From Actinomycetes bacterium (GTDB lineage Bacteria > Actinomycetota > Acidimicrobiia > Acidimicrobiales > Bog-793), in assembly GCA_021798985.1 (NCBI GenBank), contig JAJZBI010000018.1, positions 1-64,000 on the forward strand: a stretch of DNA of 64,000 nt, read 5' to 3'. Shown here piece by piece: positions 10,245 to 19,866 of this stretch. Both the position numbers and the translations under genes were made by a program. Within the stretch, counting starts at the first letter, position 1. Every line of letters starts with the position of its first letter. Under the pieces are notes generated by a model, which searched no databases, was not told the origin of the DNA, and was given only the letters and a program-made list of their open reading frames with translations.

Positions 10245-10942
10245 GCTCGCCCGAGTGGCTGGCGCTGCTGGCCGAGGGCGACCTCGAGATCGAGGGCCAG
10301 ATGCCCTGGAGCTCGAACATCACGCTGCTCGTGTGGGTCCGTTGCGGCGAGCTCGAGGCGCGGGCGATCTACAAGCCGGGCGAAGGCGAGCGATCGCTGT
10401 GGGACTTTCCTCCCGGTCTGTACCGGCACGAGGCCGCGGCGTACCGCCTCGCTGATGCCGTGGGCCTCCCGGTGGTCCCCGAGACGGTGCTGCGCGACGG
10501 CCCCTTTGGCGAGGGCTCGCTGCAGCGCTTCATCGACGCCGACTTCTCCCAGCACTACTTCACCCTGCTCGAGGAGCCGGCGCGCCACGACGCTCTCCGG
10601 CTCGTGGCCGGCTATGACCTGCTGGCGAACAATGCCGACCGCAAGGGCGGCCACTTCCTCCTCGACGCCGACGGCCAGATCTGGGGCATCGACAACGGGC
10701 TGTGCTTCCATCCCCAGCCCAAGCTGCGCACCGTCGCCTGGGACTTCGCCGGCGAGCCGCTGCCCGACGCCGTGATCGAGGCCTGCGCGCGCCTGAGCGA
10801 GGAGCTCGGCGAGCCGCTCGTCGCCCTGCTCACCCCCCGGGAGGCCCGCGCGCTCAGGGCGCGGGCGCGCGCGCTCCTCGAGCACCCGGTCTTCCCCCAC
10901 CCCGACCTCGAGGAGCACTGCTACCCCTGGCCGCTCGTCTGA
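10205..10942 (+). CDS. SCO1664-family protein (HipA/PI3K-like fold kinase homologue)
   Basis: 'VRCGELEARAIYKPGEGERSLWDFPPGLYRHEAAAYRL', 'DLLANNADRKGGHFLLDADGQIWGIDNGLCFH'; GTG start overlaps DUF3090 gene. Confidence 0.8.
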   Translation: MPADERPPAAPRLSSPEWLALLAEGDLEIEGQMPWSSNITLLVWVRCGELEARAIYKPGEGERSLWDFPPGLYRHEAAAYRLADAVGLPVVPETVLRDGPFGEGSLQRFIDADFSQHYFTLLEEPARHDALRLVAGYDLLANNADRKGGHFLLDADGQIWGIDNGLCFHPQPKLRTVAWDFAGEPLPDAVIEACARLSEELGEPLVALLTPREARALRARARALLEHPVFPHPDLEEHCYPWPLV

Positions 10943-10974
10943 TTGCCGGCCCCGTTCGCTAGCCTCGCCAGGTC

Positions 10975-11424
10975 ATGAGCGAGCCGCAAGCGGACAACGA
11001 TGCCATCCCGTCGACGCCAGCGCTGCCCTCGAGCGAGGCGGAGTGGCGGTCGCGCCTTTCGCCAGAGGCGTACCGCGTGCTGCGGGAGCGGGCAACCGAC
11101 GCCCCCTTCTCGGGGCGCTACACCCATCCCGGCGCGCCCGGGCGTTACCGGTGCGCGGGGTGCGGCGCCGAGTTGTTCGACGCCGCGAGCCAGTACGACT
11201 CGGGCTCGGGCTGGCCGAGCTTCACCGCGCCGGTCGATCCCGAGCACGTTGAGCTACGCGAGGACACCAGCCACCGCATGGTCCGGGTCGAGGTGGCCTG
11301 CGCCCGCTGCGGAGGCCACCTCGGGCACCTGTTCCCCGATGGGCCCGGCCCGGCGGGGGAGCGGTGGTGCATCAATTCGACCAGCCTCGAGCTCGACCCC
11401 GGGTCTGCGGATTTCGTCGACTGA
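10975..11424 (+). CDS. msrB: Peptide-methionine (R)-S-oxide reductase
   Basis: 'YRCAGCGAELFDAASQYDSGSGWPSF', 'CARCGGHLGHLFPDGP', 'RWCINSTSLEL'. Confidence 0.95.
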   Translation: MSEPQADNDAIPSTPALPSSEAEWRSRLSPEAYRVLRERATDAPFSGRYTHPGAPGRYRCAGCGAELFDAASQYDSGSGWPSFTAPVDPEHVELREDTSHRMVRVEVACARCGGHLGHLFPDGPGPAGERWCINSTSLELDPGSADFVD

Positions 11425-11637
11425 TCGCACCTGCTCAGTCGCAGGTTTCGGCACGGATAGGGCGCCGATGGGCTCGTAAGCTTCGGATTCGGTGTCCACG
11501 GCTTCGTCACACGAGCCACATTGGCCCCATCGGGCAGCACCCCGTGCCACCTGGGACATCGCCAAAGCCCAACGAGCAGCCCTTCTTCTTCACGGAACTG
11601 CAATGCTGTAGACGTTCGGAAGTCGCATGGTCCGGGC

Positions 11638-12057
11638 ATGATCAAGCTCGTGAGCATCACAGAACGTCCATTGCCCAGGGTCTCGTCGACGCCGGCCGGT
11701 ACGGCGCGTCCTGACCTTGCCGTACTCGAGCTGTTGGGATCGGTCGGGGCCGAAGAGGCTCCCGAGCAGTTCCTCGTGCTCGAGTCCTGCCACAGCACTT
11801 GGCTGTTCGACACGACAGAGCACCGCTTCTGCCGAGTCTTGAAGGGCCCGCGCCTCGATGCGTCGGTGGCCACCGAGTGGCGGCACTACGACCGGCTGGT
11901 GCTGCATCCCAACTCCGATGCGTTCGTGGTCTTCCTCGACGCCTCGGGGACGCGTTTGCTGCGCTCGTGGCGGCACACCGCCCGCTGCGAGCAGTGCGGT
12001 GGCAACGTCACCGCAGAGATGTCCCTCGACGACCTCCGCCGAGTCGCCCGCGCGTAG
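11638..12057 (+). CDS. Hypothetical protein
   Basis: ORF with ATG at 11638 (MIKLVSITERPLP...), C-terminal CEQCGG motif; followed by terminator. Confidence 0.5.
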   Translation: MIKLVSITERPLPRVSSTPAGTARPDLAVLELLGSVGAEEAPEQFLVLESCHSTWLFDTTEHRFCRVLKGPRLDASVATEWRHYDRLVLHPNSDAFVVFLDASGTRLLRSWRHTARCEQCGGNVTAEMSLDDLRRVARA

Positions 12058-12088
12058 ACACCCCTCCCCCCTTCCTCTGCGCACGCGC

Positions 12089-12130
12089 CTCCCCCGGTGC
12101 CCATCTGGGTGCCGGGGGAGATCTCTTTTC
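12089..12130 (+). terminator. Rho-independent terminator between convergent genes
   Basis: CTCCCCCGG-tgcccatctgggtg-CCGGGGGAG stem followed by atctctttt. Confidence 0.8.
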
Positions 12131-12143
12131 CGAGCCGCCTCGC

Positions 12144-12425
12144 TCAGCCGATCTCGAAGCCGGACGCCCCGAGCGCGTCCTCCGCGATCGCCTCGACGGC
12201 GCGGACGCTGGCGCCCCTCGGCCCGTGCTCGCACCAGGCGAGCATCGCCGCAACGGCCTCGGGCGCGCCCTCAAAGGCCGCCTCGACGGTCCCGTCGACG
12301 GCGTTGACGGCGTAGCCGGCCACGTCGAGGCGCAGCGCCTCGGCGCGGCACGCGGCGCGAAACCCCACGTTCTGCACGCGGCCGGACACCCGGACCCGTC
12401 GTCGCACGCGCATGGCGCCAGTCAA
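12144..12425 (-). CDS. acyP: Acylphosphatase
   Basis: 'VSGRVQNVGFRAACRAEALRLDVAGYAVNAVDGTVEAAFEG'. Confidence 0.92.
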   Translation of the reverse strand: MTGAMRVRRRVRVSGRVQNVGFRAACRAEALRLDVAGYAVNAVDGTVEAAFEGAPEAVAAMLAWCEHGPRGASVRAVEAIAEDALGASGFEIG

Positions 12426-12490
12426 GCAGCCCGACGCCCGATCGAGCGCGCCCGGCCCGGCGCGCGCTCGCTGGCGGGCAGAATGGCTCC

Positions 12491-12994
12491 ATGAGTGACA
12501 TCCCCCACCAGAACTCCTCGCTCGTCGTGGTGACCGGCCCCCACGGTGGCGACGAGCAGCCCGGCGGCAGCGAGGGCGAGGAGAGTCGCGAGGCGGTCGA
12601 GCACCCCGCCAAGGTGATGCGGATCGGGTCGATGATCAAGCAGCTGCTCGACGAGGTCCGCCAGGCTCCGCTCGATCGCGCCAGCCGGCAGCGGCTGCGG
12701 GACATCTACGAGAACTCGGTGCGCGAGCTCGCCGACGGCCTGTCGCCCGACCTCGCCGCCGAGCTCGACCGCCTGGCCCTTCCGCTCGAGAGCCCCGAGC
12801 CGAGCGATGCCGAGCTGCGCGTCGCCCAGGCCCAGCTCGTCGGCTGGCTCGAAGGCCTCTTCCACGGCATCCAGGCGACGCTGTTCGCCCAGCAGATGGC
12901 GGCCCGCGCCCAGCTCGAGGAGATGCGGCGCCAGGGCCTCCCCCAAGGCGTCGAGCCCCCGAGCTCGCCGGTGCGCAACGGCCAGTACCTGTGA
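12491..12994 (+). CDS. bpa: Bacterial proteasome activator (Bpa/PafE, DUF2587) homologue
   Basis: 'VMRIGSMIKQLLDEVRQAPLDRASRQRLRDIYENSVRELADGLSPDLAAELDRL' and C-terminal GQYL. Confidence 0.88.
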   Translation: MSDIPHQNSSLVVVTGPHGGDEQPGGSEGEESREAVEHPAKVMRIGSMIKQLLDEVRQAPLDRASRQRLRDIYENSVRELADGLSPDLAAELDRLALPLESPEPSDAELRVAQAQLVGWLEGLFHGIQATLFAQQMAARAQLEEMRRQGLPQGVEPPSSPVRNGQYL

Positions 12995-13040
12995 GCCGAG
13001 CGCCGACGCGATCCCACCGCGCCGGCGCGGCACCCCGCGG

Positions 13041-13115
13041 TAGTCTCGCTCGCACGGGACGAACCACAGCGGTGTAGTTCGTCCACAGGCAGTGGATGAA
13101 GCGTGGGGATGAGCT
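13041..13115 (+). promoter_or_regulatory. Putative dnaE promoter/leader: -10-like TAGTCT followed by strong hairpin
   Basis: TAGTCT 13041-13046; inverted repeat GGACGAAC (13057-13064)/GTTCGTCC (13077-13084). Confidence 0.45.
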
Positions 13116-16100
13116 GTGGAGGCTGAAGTGGCGTCGCCGGTCGTGCCGGAAAAGAGCACCGGAGCGGCCGCCCGGCGGGGCCGCTCGTTCGTCCATCTCC
13201 ACCAGCACACCGAGTACTCCATGCTCGACGGAGCCGCCCGGGTCAAAGACGTCGCCGCTGCCGCAGCGGCGGACGGCCAGCCGGCGCTCGCCATCACCGA
13301 CCACGGCAACATGTACGGAGTCCTCGACTTCTACAAGGCGTGCCGGGCCAAGGAGATCACCCCGATCATCGGGATCGAGGCCTACATGGCGGGCAACTCG
13401 CGTTTCGAGCGGCCCGTGCGGCGCGGGCGGGTCGACGACACGGGCGGCGAGGGCGAGCGCGGCGAGAAGCTCTACTACCACCTGACGGTGCTGGCCGAGA
13501 ACCAGACTGGGTACCGCAACTTGTTGAAGCTCTCCTCGGACGCCTATCTCGAGGGCTATTTCTACAAGCCGCGTGTCGACTGGGAGCTCCTCGAGCGCTA
13601 CCACGAGGGCCTCATCGCCACCACCGGCTGCCTCGGCGGCGTCGTCTTGCAGGCCCTGCTGGCTGGCCAGTTCGACGAGGCGAAGAAGCTCGCCGCCCGG
13701 CTCCAGGACATCTTCGGCCGGGACTCGCTGTTCATCGAGATCCAGGACCACGGCCTCGCCGAGCAGCGGCGCACCAACCCGCAGCTGATCGAGATCGCCA
13801 AGGCGATCGGCGCCCCGCTCGTCGCGACGAACGACAGCCACTACTGCCGCCGCGAGGACCACGTCGCCCACGACGCGCTGTTGTGCGTGCAGACCGGGGC
13901 GACGATCGACGACCCCAAGCGCTTCAAGTTCGACGGCGCCGAGCACTACCTGAAGAGCGCGGCGGAGATGCGCCAGCTGTTCGCCGAGGTCCCCGAGTCC
14001 TGCGACAACACGCTATGGATCGCCGAGCGGGCGAACGTCGAGCTCGAGCTGGGCAAGCCGATGCTGCCGCAGTTCCCCGTCCCAGAAGCCTTCCGCCGGG
14101 ACGCCTATGAGGAGTCGGCGACGGCGTACCTGCGCCACCTCACCTACGAGGGCGCTCGCCAGCGCTACGGCGACTCGCTGCCGCCCGAGGTCCGCGACCG
14201 CCTCGACTACGAGCTCGGGGTCATCTCCTCGATGGGCTTTTCCGCCTACTTCCTCGTGGTCTGGGACCTCATCGACCACGCGCGCAAGGCCAACATCCGC
14301 GTCGGCCCGGGCCGTGGCTCGGCAGCGGGTTGCTGCGTCGCCTACTGCCTGCGGATCGTCGACCTCGACCCGATCCGCTACGACCTGCTGTTCGAGCGCT
14401 TCTTGAACCCGGGCCGCAAGCAGATGCCCGACATCGACATGGACTTCGACGAGCGCTACCGCTCAGAGATGATCCGCTATGCCACCGAGCGCTACGGCTG
14501 GGACCGGGTCGCCCAGATCGTGACCTTCTCGACCATCAAGGCCCGGGCTGCGGTGCGCGACGCGGCGCGCGTGCTCGGCTATCCCTACGCGCTCGGCGAC
14601 AAGATCGCCAAGGCGATGCCGCCGCTCGTCATGGGGCGGGACACGCCCCTCGGTGCCTGCCTGGACAAGACCGAGGGGCACGAGGACGGCTTCGTCGCCG
14701 CCCAGAGCCTCCGGGAGATGTACGAGGCCGACCCCGACGCCCGCAAGGTGATCGACGTCGCGAAGGGCCTCGAGGGCCTGCGCCGCCAGGACGGCATCCA
14801 TGCCGCGGCGGTCGTCATCACCCACGAGCCGCTGACCGAGTACCTGCCGATCCAGCGCAAGCCCGACCCGGGCGGCAGCATCGAGAACGCGCCGATCGTG
14901 ACGCAGTACGAGATGCACGGCGTCGAAGAGCTCGGGCTGTTGAAGATGGACTTCTTGGGGCTGCGCAACCTCTCGGTGATCGAGATGGCGCTCGACCTCA
15001 TCGAGGTGCGCACGGGCGAGCGGCCCGACATCGACGCCATCCCGCTCGATGACGAGAAGACCTTCGACATGCTCCGGCGCGCCGACTCGATCGGCGTCTT
15101 CCAGCTCGAGGGTGCGGCGATGCGCCAGACGCTGCGCTCGCTCGCCCCGACGAGCTTTGACGACGTCGCCGCGCTCGTCGCCTTGTACCGCCCCGGGCCG
15201 ATGGCGGCGAACATGCACCGCGACTACCCGGACCTAAAGAACGGGCGCAAGGAGCTCACCTACCTGCACCCCGACATCGAGCCCATCTTGAAGGACACCT
15301 ACGGGCTGATGCTCTACCAGGAGTCGGTCATGCGCGTCGCCCAGCGCTTTGCCGGCTACAGCCTGGAGGAGGCGGACAACCTCCGCAAGGCCGCCGGCAA
15401 GAAGGTCCGGGCGATCATGCAGGCCGAGCGCGAGAAGTTCGTCAAGGGCTGCATTGACCAGGGCTACGGCGAGGAGCTCGGCACCCAGCTGTTCGACATC
15501 ATCGAGCCCTTCGCCGACTACGCGTTCAACAAGTCGCACTCGTTCGGCTACGGCTACGTCGCCTACCAGACGGCCTGGCTGAAGGCGAACTACCCGGTCG
15601 AGTACCTCGCCGCGCTCTTGTCCTCGGTCAAAGACGACAAGGACAAGACCGCCGTCTACCTCGCCGAGTCCCGCAGCCTTGGCATCAACGTGCAGGTGCC
15701 CGATGTCAACCTGTCGGCGTCGAACTTCACCTCGCTGCCGGCGCCGCAAGGGAGCACGTCGATCGGGACGATCGTCTTCGGGCTGTCGGCCGTGCGCAAC
15801 GTCGGCGAGGGGATCGTCAACTTGATCCTCGCCGAGCGCCAGGCAGGCGGGCCGTTCGCCGACTTCTTCGACTTCTGCTGCCGGGTGGACCCCTCGGCGC
15901 TCAACAAGCGCTCGGTCGAGTCGCTGATCAAGGCGGGGGCTTTCGACTCCCTCGGCCATCCGCGAAAGGGCCTCTGCCTCGTCTTCGAGGAGATCATCGA
16001 CGCCGTGCTGTCGCGCCGGCGCGAGGAGGAGCAAGGCATCTCGACGCTCTTCTCGCTGCTCGAGGAGCCGAGCGAGGACGCCGGCGCCCCGAGCTACACC

Positions 16101-16787
16101 GAGGCGCGCCGGGAGATCCCCGACGTCGAGTTCCGCAAGGAGGAGCGCCTCGCCTTCGAGAAGGAGATGCTCGGGCTGTACGTGAGCGACCATCCCCTGC
16201 TCGGCATGGAGGCCTCGCTGCGGCGCCACACCGACACCACGATCCGCGAGCTGCTCGACGGGACGGGGACGACGCCGCTGCCCGGCGAGCAGGGCGGCGG
16301 TGCGGGGATGCGCGTCCTCGGGGGCGTCGTCACGAGCCTCTCGCGCCGCTACACGCGCCGCGGCGAGCTGATGGCGACGTTCATCCTCGAGGACCTCGAG
16401 GCCGCAGTCGAGGTGATGGTCTTCCCCAAGACCATGCAGGAGTACGGGGCGCGCCTCGAGGAGGACGCGATCGTGGCCGTGCGCGGCCGGGCCGACCCCC
16501 GTGACGAGCAGCCCAAGATCATCGCCAGCGAGATCAGCCGGCTGAACCTCGTCGCCGAGCAGTCGGCCGGCCCGATCGAGGTCAGCCTGCCGCTGCAGTC
16601 GCTCACCGAGTCCCTCGTGGCCCGGCTGAAGTCCCTCGTCGTCGAGCACCCGGGCACCCGGCCGGTGCACCTGCACCTCGGCGAGAAGGTGCTGCGGCTG
16701 CCGCCCGCCTTCAACGTCGAGCCTGGAAGCGGCTTCGTGGGCGGCCTGAAGGAGATCCTCGGGCCCGACGCGCTCGTGACGGTCTGA
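13116..16787 (+). CDS. dnaE: DNA polymerase III alpha subunit
   Basis: PHP domain 'HLHQHTEYSMLDGAA', 'MPDIDMDFDERYRSEMIRYATERYG', 'GVFQLEGAAMRQTLR', OB-fold C-terminus. Confidence 0.97.
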   Translation: MEAEVASPVVPEKSTGAAARRGRSFVHLHQHTEYSMLDGAARVKDVAAAAAADGQPALAITDHGNMYGVLDFYKACRAKEITPIIGIEAYMAGNSRFERPVRRGRVDDTGGEGERGEKLYYHLTVLAENQTGYRNLLKLSSDAYLEGYFYKPRVDWELLERYHEGLIATTGCLGGVVLQALLAGQFDEAKKLAARLQDIFGRDSLFIEIQDHGLAEQRRTNPQLIEIAKAIGAPLVATNDSHYCRREDHVAHDALLCVQTGATIDDPKRFKFDGAEHYLKSAAEMRQLFAEVPESCDNTLWIAERANVELELGKPMLPQFPVPEAFRRDAYEESATAYLRHLTYEGARQRYGDSLPPEVRDRLDYELGVISSMGFSAYFLVVWDLIDHARKANIRVGPGRGSAAGCCVAYCLRIVDLDPIRYDLLFERFLNPGRKQMPDIDMDFDERYRSEMIRYATERYGWDRVAQIVTFSTIKARAAVRDAARVLGYPYALGDKIAKAMPPLVMGRDTPLGACLDKTEGHEDGFVAAQSLREMYEADPDARKVIDVAKGLEGLRRQDGIHAAAVVITHEPLTEYLPIQRKPDPGGSIENAPIVTQYEMHGVEELGLLKMDFLGLRNLSVIEMALDLIEVRTGERPDIDAIPLDDEKTFDMLRRADSIGVFQLEGAAMRQTLRSLAPTSFDDVAALVALYRPGPMAANMHRDYPDLKNGRKELTYLHPDIEPILKDTYGLMLYQESVMRVAQRFAGYSLEEADNLRKAAGKKVRAIMQAEREKFVKGCIDQGYGEELGTQLFDIIEPFADYAFNKSHSFGYGYVAYQTAWLKANYPVEYLAALLSSVKDDKDKTAVYLAESRSLGINVQVPDVNLSASNFTSLPAPQGSTSIGTIVFGLSAVRNVGEGIVNLILAERQAGGPFADFFDFCCRVDPSALNKRSVESLIKAGAFDSLGHPRKGLCLVFEEIIDAVLSRRREEEQGISTLFSLLEEPSEDAGAPSYTEARREIPDVEFRKEERLAFEKEMLGLYVSDHPLLGMEASLRRHTDTTIRELLDGTGTTPLPGEQGGGAGMRVLGGVVTSLSRRYTRRGELMATFILEDLEAAVEVMVFPKTMQEYGARLEEDAIVAVRGRADPRDEQPKIIASEISRLNLVAEQSAGPIEVSLPLQSLTESLVARLKSLVVEHPGTRPVHLHLGEKVLRLPPAFNVEPGSGFVGGLKEILGPDALVTV

Positions 16788-16972
16788 GGCCCGCCAGGGG
16801 CCGGCCGGGCACCCTGCTTGGCAGGGGTGTCGCGCGTTCTCGTAAACTGGAGGCCGTCCACCGTTCCGGCCGAGCCGGGCGGGCGTCCGCCGGCCACGGC
16901 CGGCCTCGGGCGTGGGGCGCTGGCGAGAGCGCCGGCACGGTGCGCAGTCGAGCAGTAAGGGGTCAGCAGCAC

Positions 16973-17644
16973 GTGATCGAAGTCGCGACGAAGGACTGCA
17001 CGGCACTGAGCGACGCAGAGCTCGCCGAGATGGCGGACCTCTGCGCGGTCGGCGGCGCCGGATATGAGGTGGGTTTCCTCTCCAAACAGCGCGAGGAGTG
17101 GGTGCTCGTCACCCATGCGCGGATCGGCGACGAGCTGCGCGGCTTCGCCTTCTCGACGCTCGAGCGGATCGGGGGCACGCCGAGCCTGCTGATCGGCGTC
17201 GCCGCCTTCCCTCGCGACGCCGAGGGCGAAGAGGCGCTGCGGGCGGTGATGCGCGACCTGTACCGCCGCGCCGTGCTCGCCTTCCCCGACGAGGACGTGC
17301 TGGTGGGCACGCGCATGCAGGACCCCGCCGCGTATCGCGCCTATGAGGGCCTGAGCGACATCGTCCCGCGCACGGGCCACAAGCCGACGGGCGAGGAGCG
17401 TGCCTGGGGCCGCCGGCTCGCCAAGCGCTTCGGCTGCGACGGCCAGCTTGAGGACCGCAGCTTCGTGATCAGCGGCGACGGCTCGGCGATGGGGCTGCTG
17501 GACCACGCCGTCGCCCCGATCGGCATCGAGCCAGGCGACGAGCTCGAGCTGTTCAACCAGCTCGACCGCGACCGGCGCGACTGCCTCGTCGTCTTCGGCT
17601 GGGCGATGGCCGAGGACCTCGTCGCCGGCACACTGCCGGCCTAG
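16973..17644 (+). CDS. Conserved hypothetical protein
   Basis: Single long ORF with coherent actinobacterial codon usage; GTG start (VIEVATKDCTALSDAELAEMADLC...). Confidence 0.65.
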   Translation: MIEVATKDCTALSDAELAEMADLCAVGGAGYEVGFLSKQREEWVLVTHARIGDELRGFAFSTLERIGGTPSLLIGVAAFPRDAEGEEALRAVMRDLYRRAVLAFPDEDVLVGTRMQDPAAYRAYEGLSDIVPRTGHKPTGEERAWGRRLAKRFGCDGQLEDRSFVISGDGSAMGLLDHAVAPIGIEPGDELELFNQLDRDRRDCLVVFGWAMAEDLVAGTLPA

Positions 17645-17649
17645 ATATC

Positions 17650-18960
17650 CCACGTCCCCACTCGTCAAGCTGCCTCGGCAGATTCGTGTTCGGAACGGTG
17701 GCCCCATGCGGTGTGCTCGTCGTAGAAGCTGCCGTTGGCGAGGCAGCCATGAAGGATGCCGACGAGCCGGTTGCCGAGAGCCCTGAGGGCCGCGTGGTGG
17801 GTGTCTCCGGCGTCACGATGGGCGTCGTAGAAGGCGCGGGCTCCTGACGAGGCGTTGAGACTCGCGAATGCCCACAGGTAGATCGCATCGGCAAGGCGCA
17901 TGTTGCGGGCGTAGTGGGCGAGCACGACACGCTTGGTGCCCGACGCGGGGGTGATGGGCGACGTGCCGGCGTAGTTCTTGCGAGACTTGGCGGTGGCGTA
18001 GCCGGTCCGGGTCATCCCCGAACTCGCCGAGCACCCGGGCGCCGAGGATGGTCCCCAGTCCTGGCAGGGAGAGGACCACCTGGGCGGCCGGGTGCTGCTC
18101 AAAACCCGTTCCGAGCTCCTTTTCGAGCGCGTCGATCTCGCAGTTCATGGTGTCGATGACCGCCACCAAGGCGCTCACGGACGCTCCCATCGCCCTGGCC
18201 AGCGCCGCGGAGCCCTCGAGCTGGGGCGATCGCAGGGCCTCTTGGATCTCGGTGGCCCGTCGCTCGACGTTGCGCTGGCGTCCGGCCCGGCGCGGCGCAG
18301 CAGCGATCTTGGAGAGCGAGAGCCCCCTCCCGATCCCCGGGCTCGGCGCGATCCTCAGGACTTGTGTCGCATCGCCACTTGCGAGGTCCTCGAAGGCGAC
18401 GAGTGCGGCGGGGTAGAACTCCCGAAGCGCCGAGCGCAGCGCATTGGTCTGAGACCTCGTGACCAGATCATCGACTGGTGCGCCTGGGCGAGGACTTTCA
18501 CCGCCTCGGCGGTCTCTGAGTCGCCGGAGACCGGGCGGTGGTTGTGACGATCGGTCCGCACCATGTCCGCGAGCACTTTCGCGTCGCCGGGGTCAGATTT
18601 CGCGCCCGAGCTCGAGTGGCGATCCCGATAGCGCGACGTCGACATCGGGTTCACCGCGTAGACGAGGTAGCCGGCTGCGATGAGCGCACCGACGAACAGT
18701 CCCCGGTCCGTCTCGATCCCGGTCACCACCTCGGGCGGGCTCTTCGACGTGTGCGCCGACGAGCTCATGAAAGCGGGCGACGCCTTCCACGCCCTCGGGA
18801 AGCCGCCCTCCGCCAAGACGCCTGTCCCCCTCGTCCTCGATATGGACATCGTGGTGGGCTTCGGCCCAGTCCACTCCGACAAAGATCATCTGGCTCCTCT
18901 CATCGCGCCGGCGCTTTGTCGAGCCCGAGGACCCCAGCAGCTTCCTAATGGTTCAGTGCT
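17650..18960 (-). mobile_element. IS110-type insertion sequence remnant (ends approximate)
   Basis: IS110 transposase relic plus flanking non-coding sequence; no clear terminal inverted repeats seen, as expected for IS110. Confidence 0.55.
17665..18889 (-). pseudogene. IS110-family transposase, disrupted by three frameshifts
   Basis: 'MIFVGVDWAEAHHDVHIEDE', 'GIETDRGLFVGALIAAGYLVYAVNPMSTSRYRDRHSSSGAKSDPGDAKVLADMVRTDRHNHRP', 'VVLSLPGLGTILGARVLGEFGDDPDR', 'YATAKSRKNYAGTSPITPASGTKR' spread over two alternating frames. Confidence 0.9.
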
Positions 18961-19161
18961 CGAGGCACGCAATCCCACCAGCCGTCCAAGGAGGCCTCAC
19001 CGACCGACAGGGGCACGATCTAGACCTAGGACTCGAGGTCCGGGCTTCTGTAGTGCTCACCTGTCGGCGGCTCGGTGGACCAGTCTCTCCGTTGAAGAGC
19101 GATGCCGTCCGGTCCCATTAGGCCTCCCACCCCGCTCCTCACCGCCGCGCCGGCGGCTCCC

Positions 19162-19866
19162 TCACAGCAACGCCAGCAGCTCCTTGCGAGCGTGTCCGCG
19201 CTCGACCGCGCCCAGCGCCACGACCGCGTACGCGGGTCGGAAGCCGAGCGCGCCTTCGAGCGGCCCGCCCTCGAGGCGGCCGCGACGGCCCCCGACGCGC
19301 TCCAGCGCGATCGGGTCGCGCAGGGGGAGGCGCTGGGGCATGCCCCCCCAGACGAGCACGGCCTCGCTCTGCTGATCGCGATCGCACTGGAGCGTGAGGC
19401 CGCGGCGATCGACCCCGACGAGGACGACCGAGGGGTGCGAGCCGTCGAGGTCGACGAAGGCGACCGACGGCCCCCACGCGCCGAGGAGCGGGGCGCCGTC
19501 GCGCTCGGGTGCGGCGAGGCGGGCGAGGAGGCGTCGCGCTCTGCGCGGCCGGAGCCGCCCGGCGCGCGCGGGGGCCTCGGCCGGCACGACCGCCTCGGGG
19601 CGCGCTGGATCGGCCGGGCCGTCCCCGGGCGCCAGCGCGAAGCGGATCACGTCCATCGGCGTAACGGAGGCGAAGGCGTCGGCGCGCCCGGCGGGGGAGC
19701 GTACGAGGGCGCCGGAGGTCACGTCGACGCCGACCCATTCCTCCTCGCTCGCCGCGAGCACGACGCAGGTGAGGCGTGCCCCCGGCGCGCTCGCCCGGGG
19801 CGTGCCGGGCCGGATGCGCCGCACCAGCCGGACGCGGGCGGCGGCGCGCGCTCGTGCCGGGCTCAT
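19162..19866 (-). CDS. Conserved hypothetical protein
   Basis: ORF with ATG 19866 overlapping stop of the upstream YyaL-like gene (ATGA-type coupling). Confidence 0.6.
   Translation of the reverse strand: MSPARARAAARVRLVRRIRPGTPRASAPGARLTCVVLAASEEEWVGVDVTSGALVRSPAGRADAFASVTPMDVIRFALAPGDGPADPARPEAVVPAEAPARAGRLRPRRARRLLARLAAPERDGAPLLGAWGPSVAFVDLDGSHPSVVLVGVDRRGLTLQCDRDQQSEAVLVWGGMPQRLPLRDPIALERVGGRRGRLEGGPLEGALGFRPAYAVVALGAVERGHARKELLALL

Noticed and set aside
13057-13084. LexA/SOS box upstream of dnaE (CGAAC...GTTCG)
   Set aside because: Actinobacterial LexA box is CGAAC-N4-GTTCG; here the spacer is 12 nt
15234-17006. 590-aa minus-strand ORF opposite dnaE
   Set aside because: Shadow ORF of dnaE; no recognisable domains
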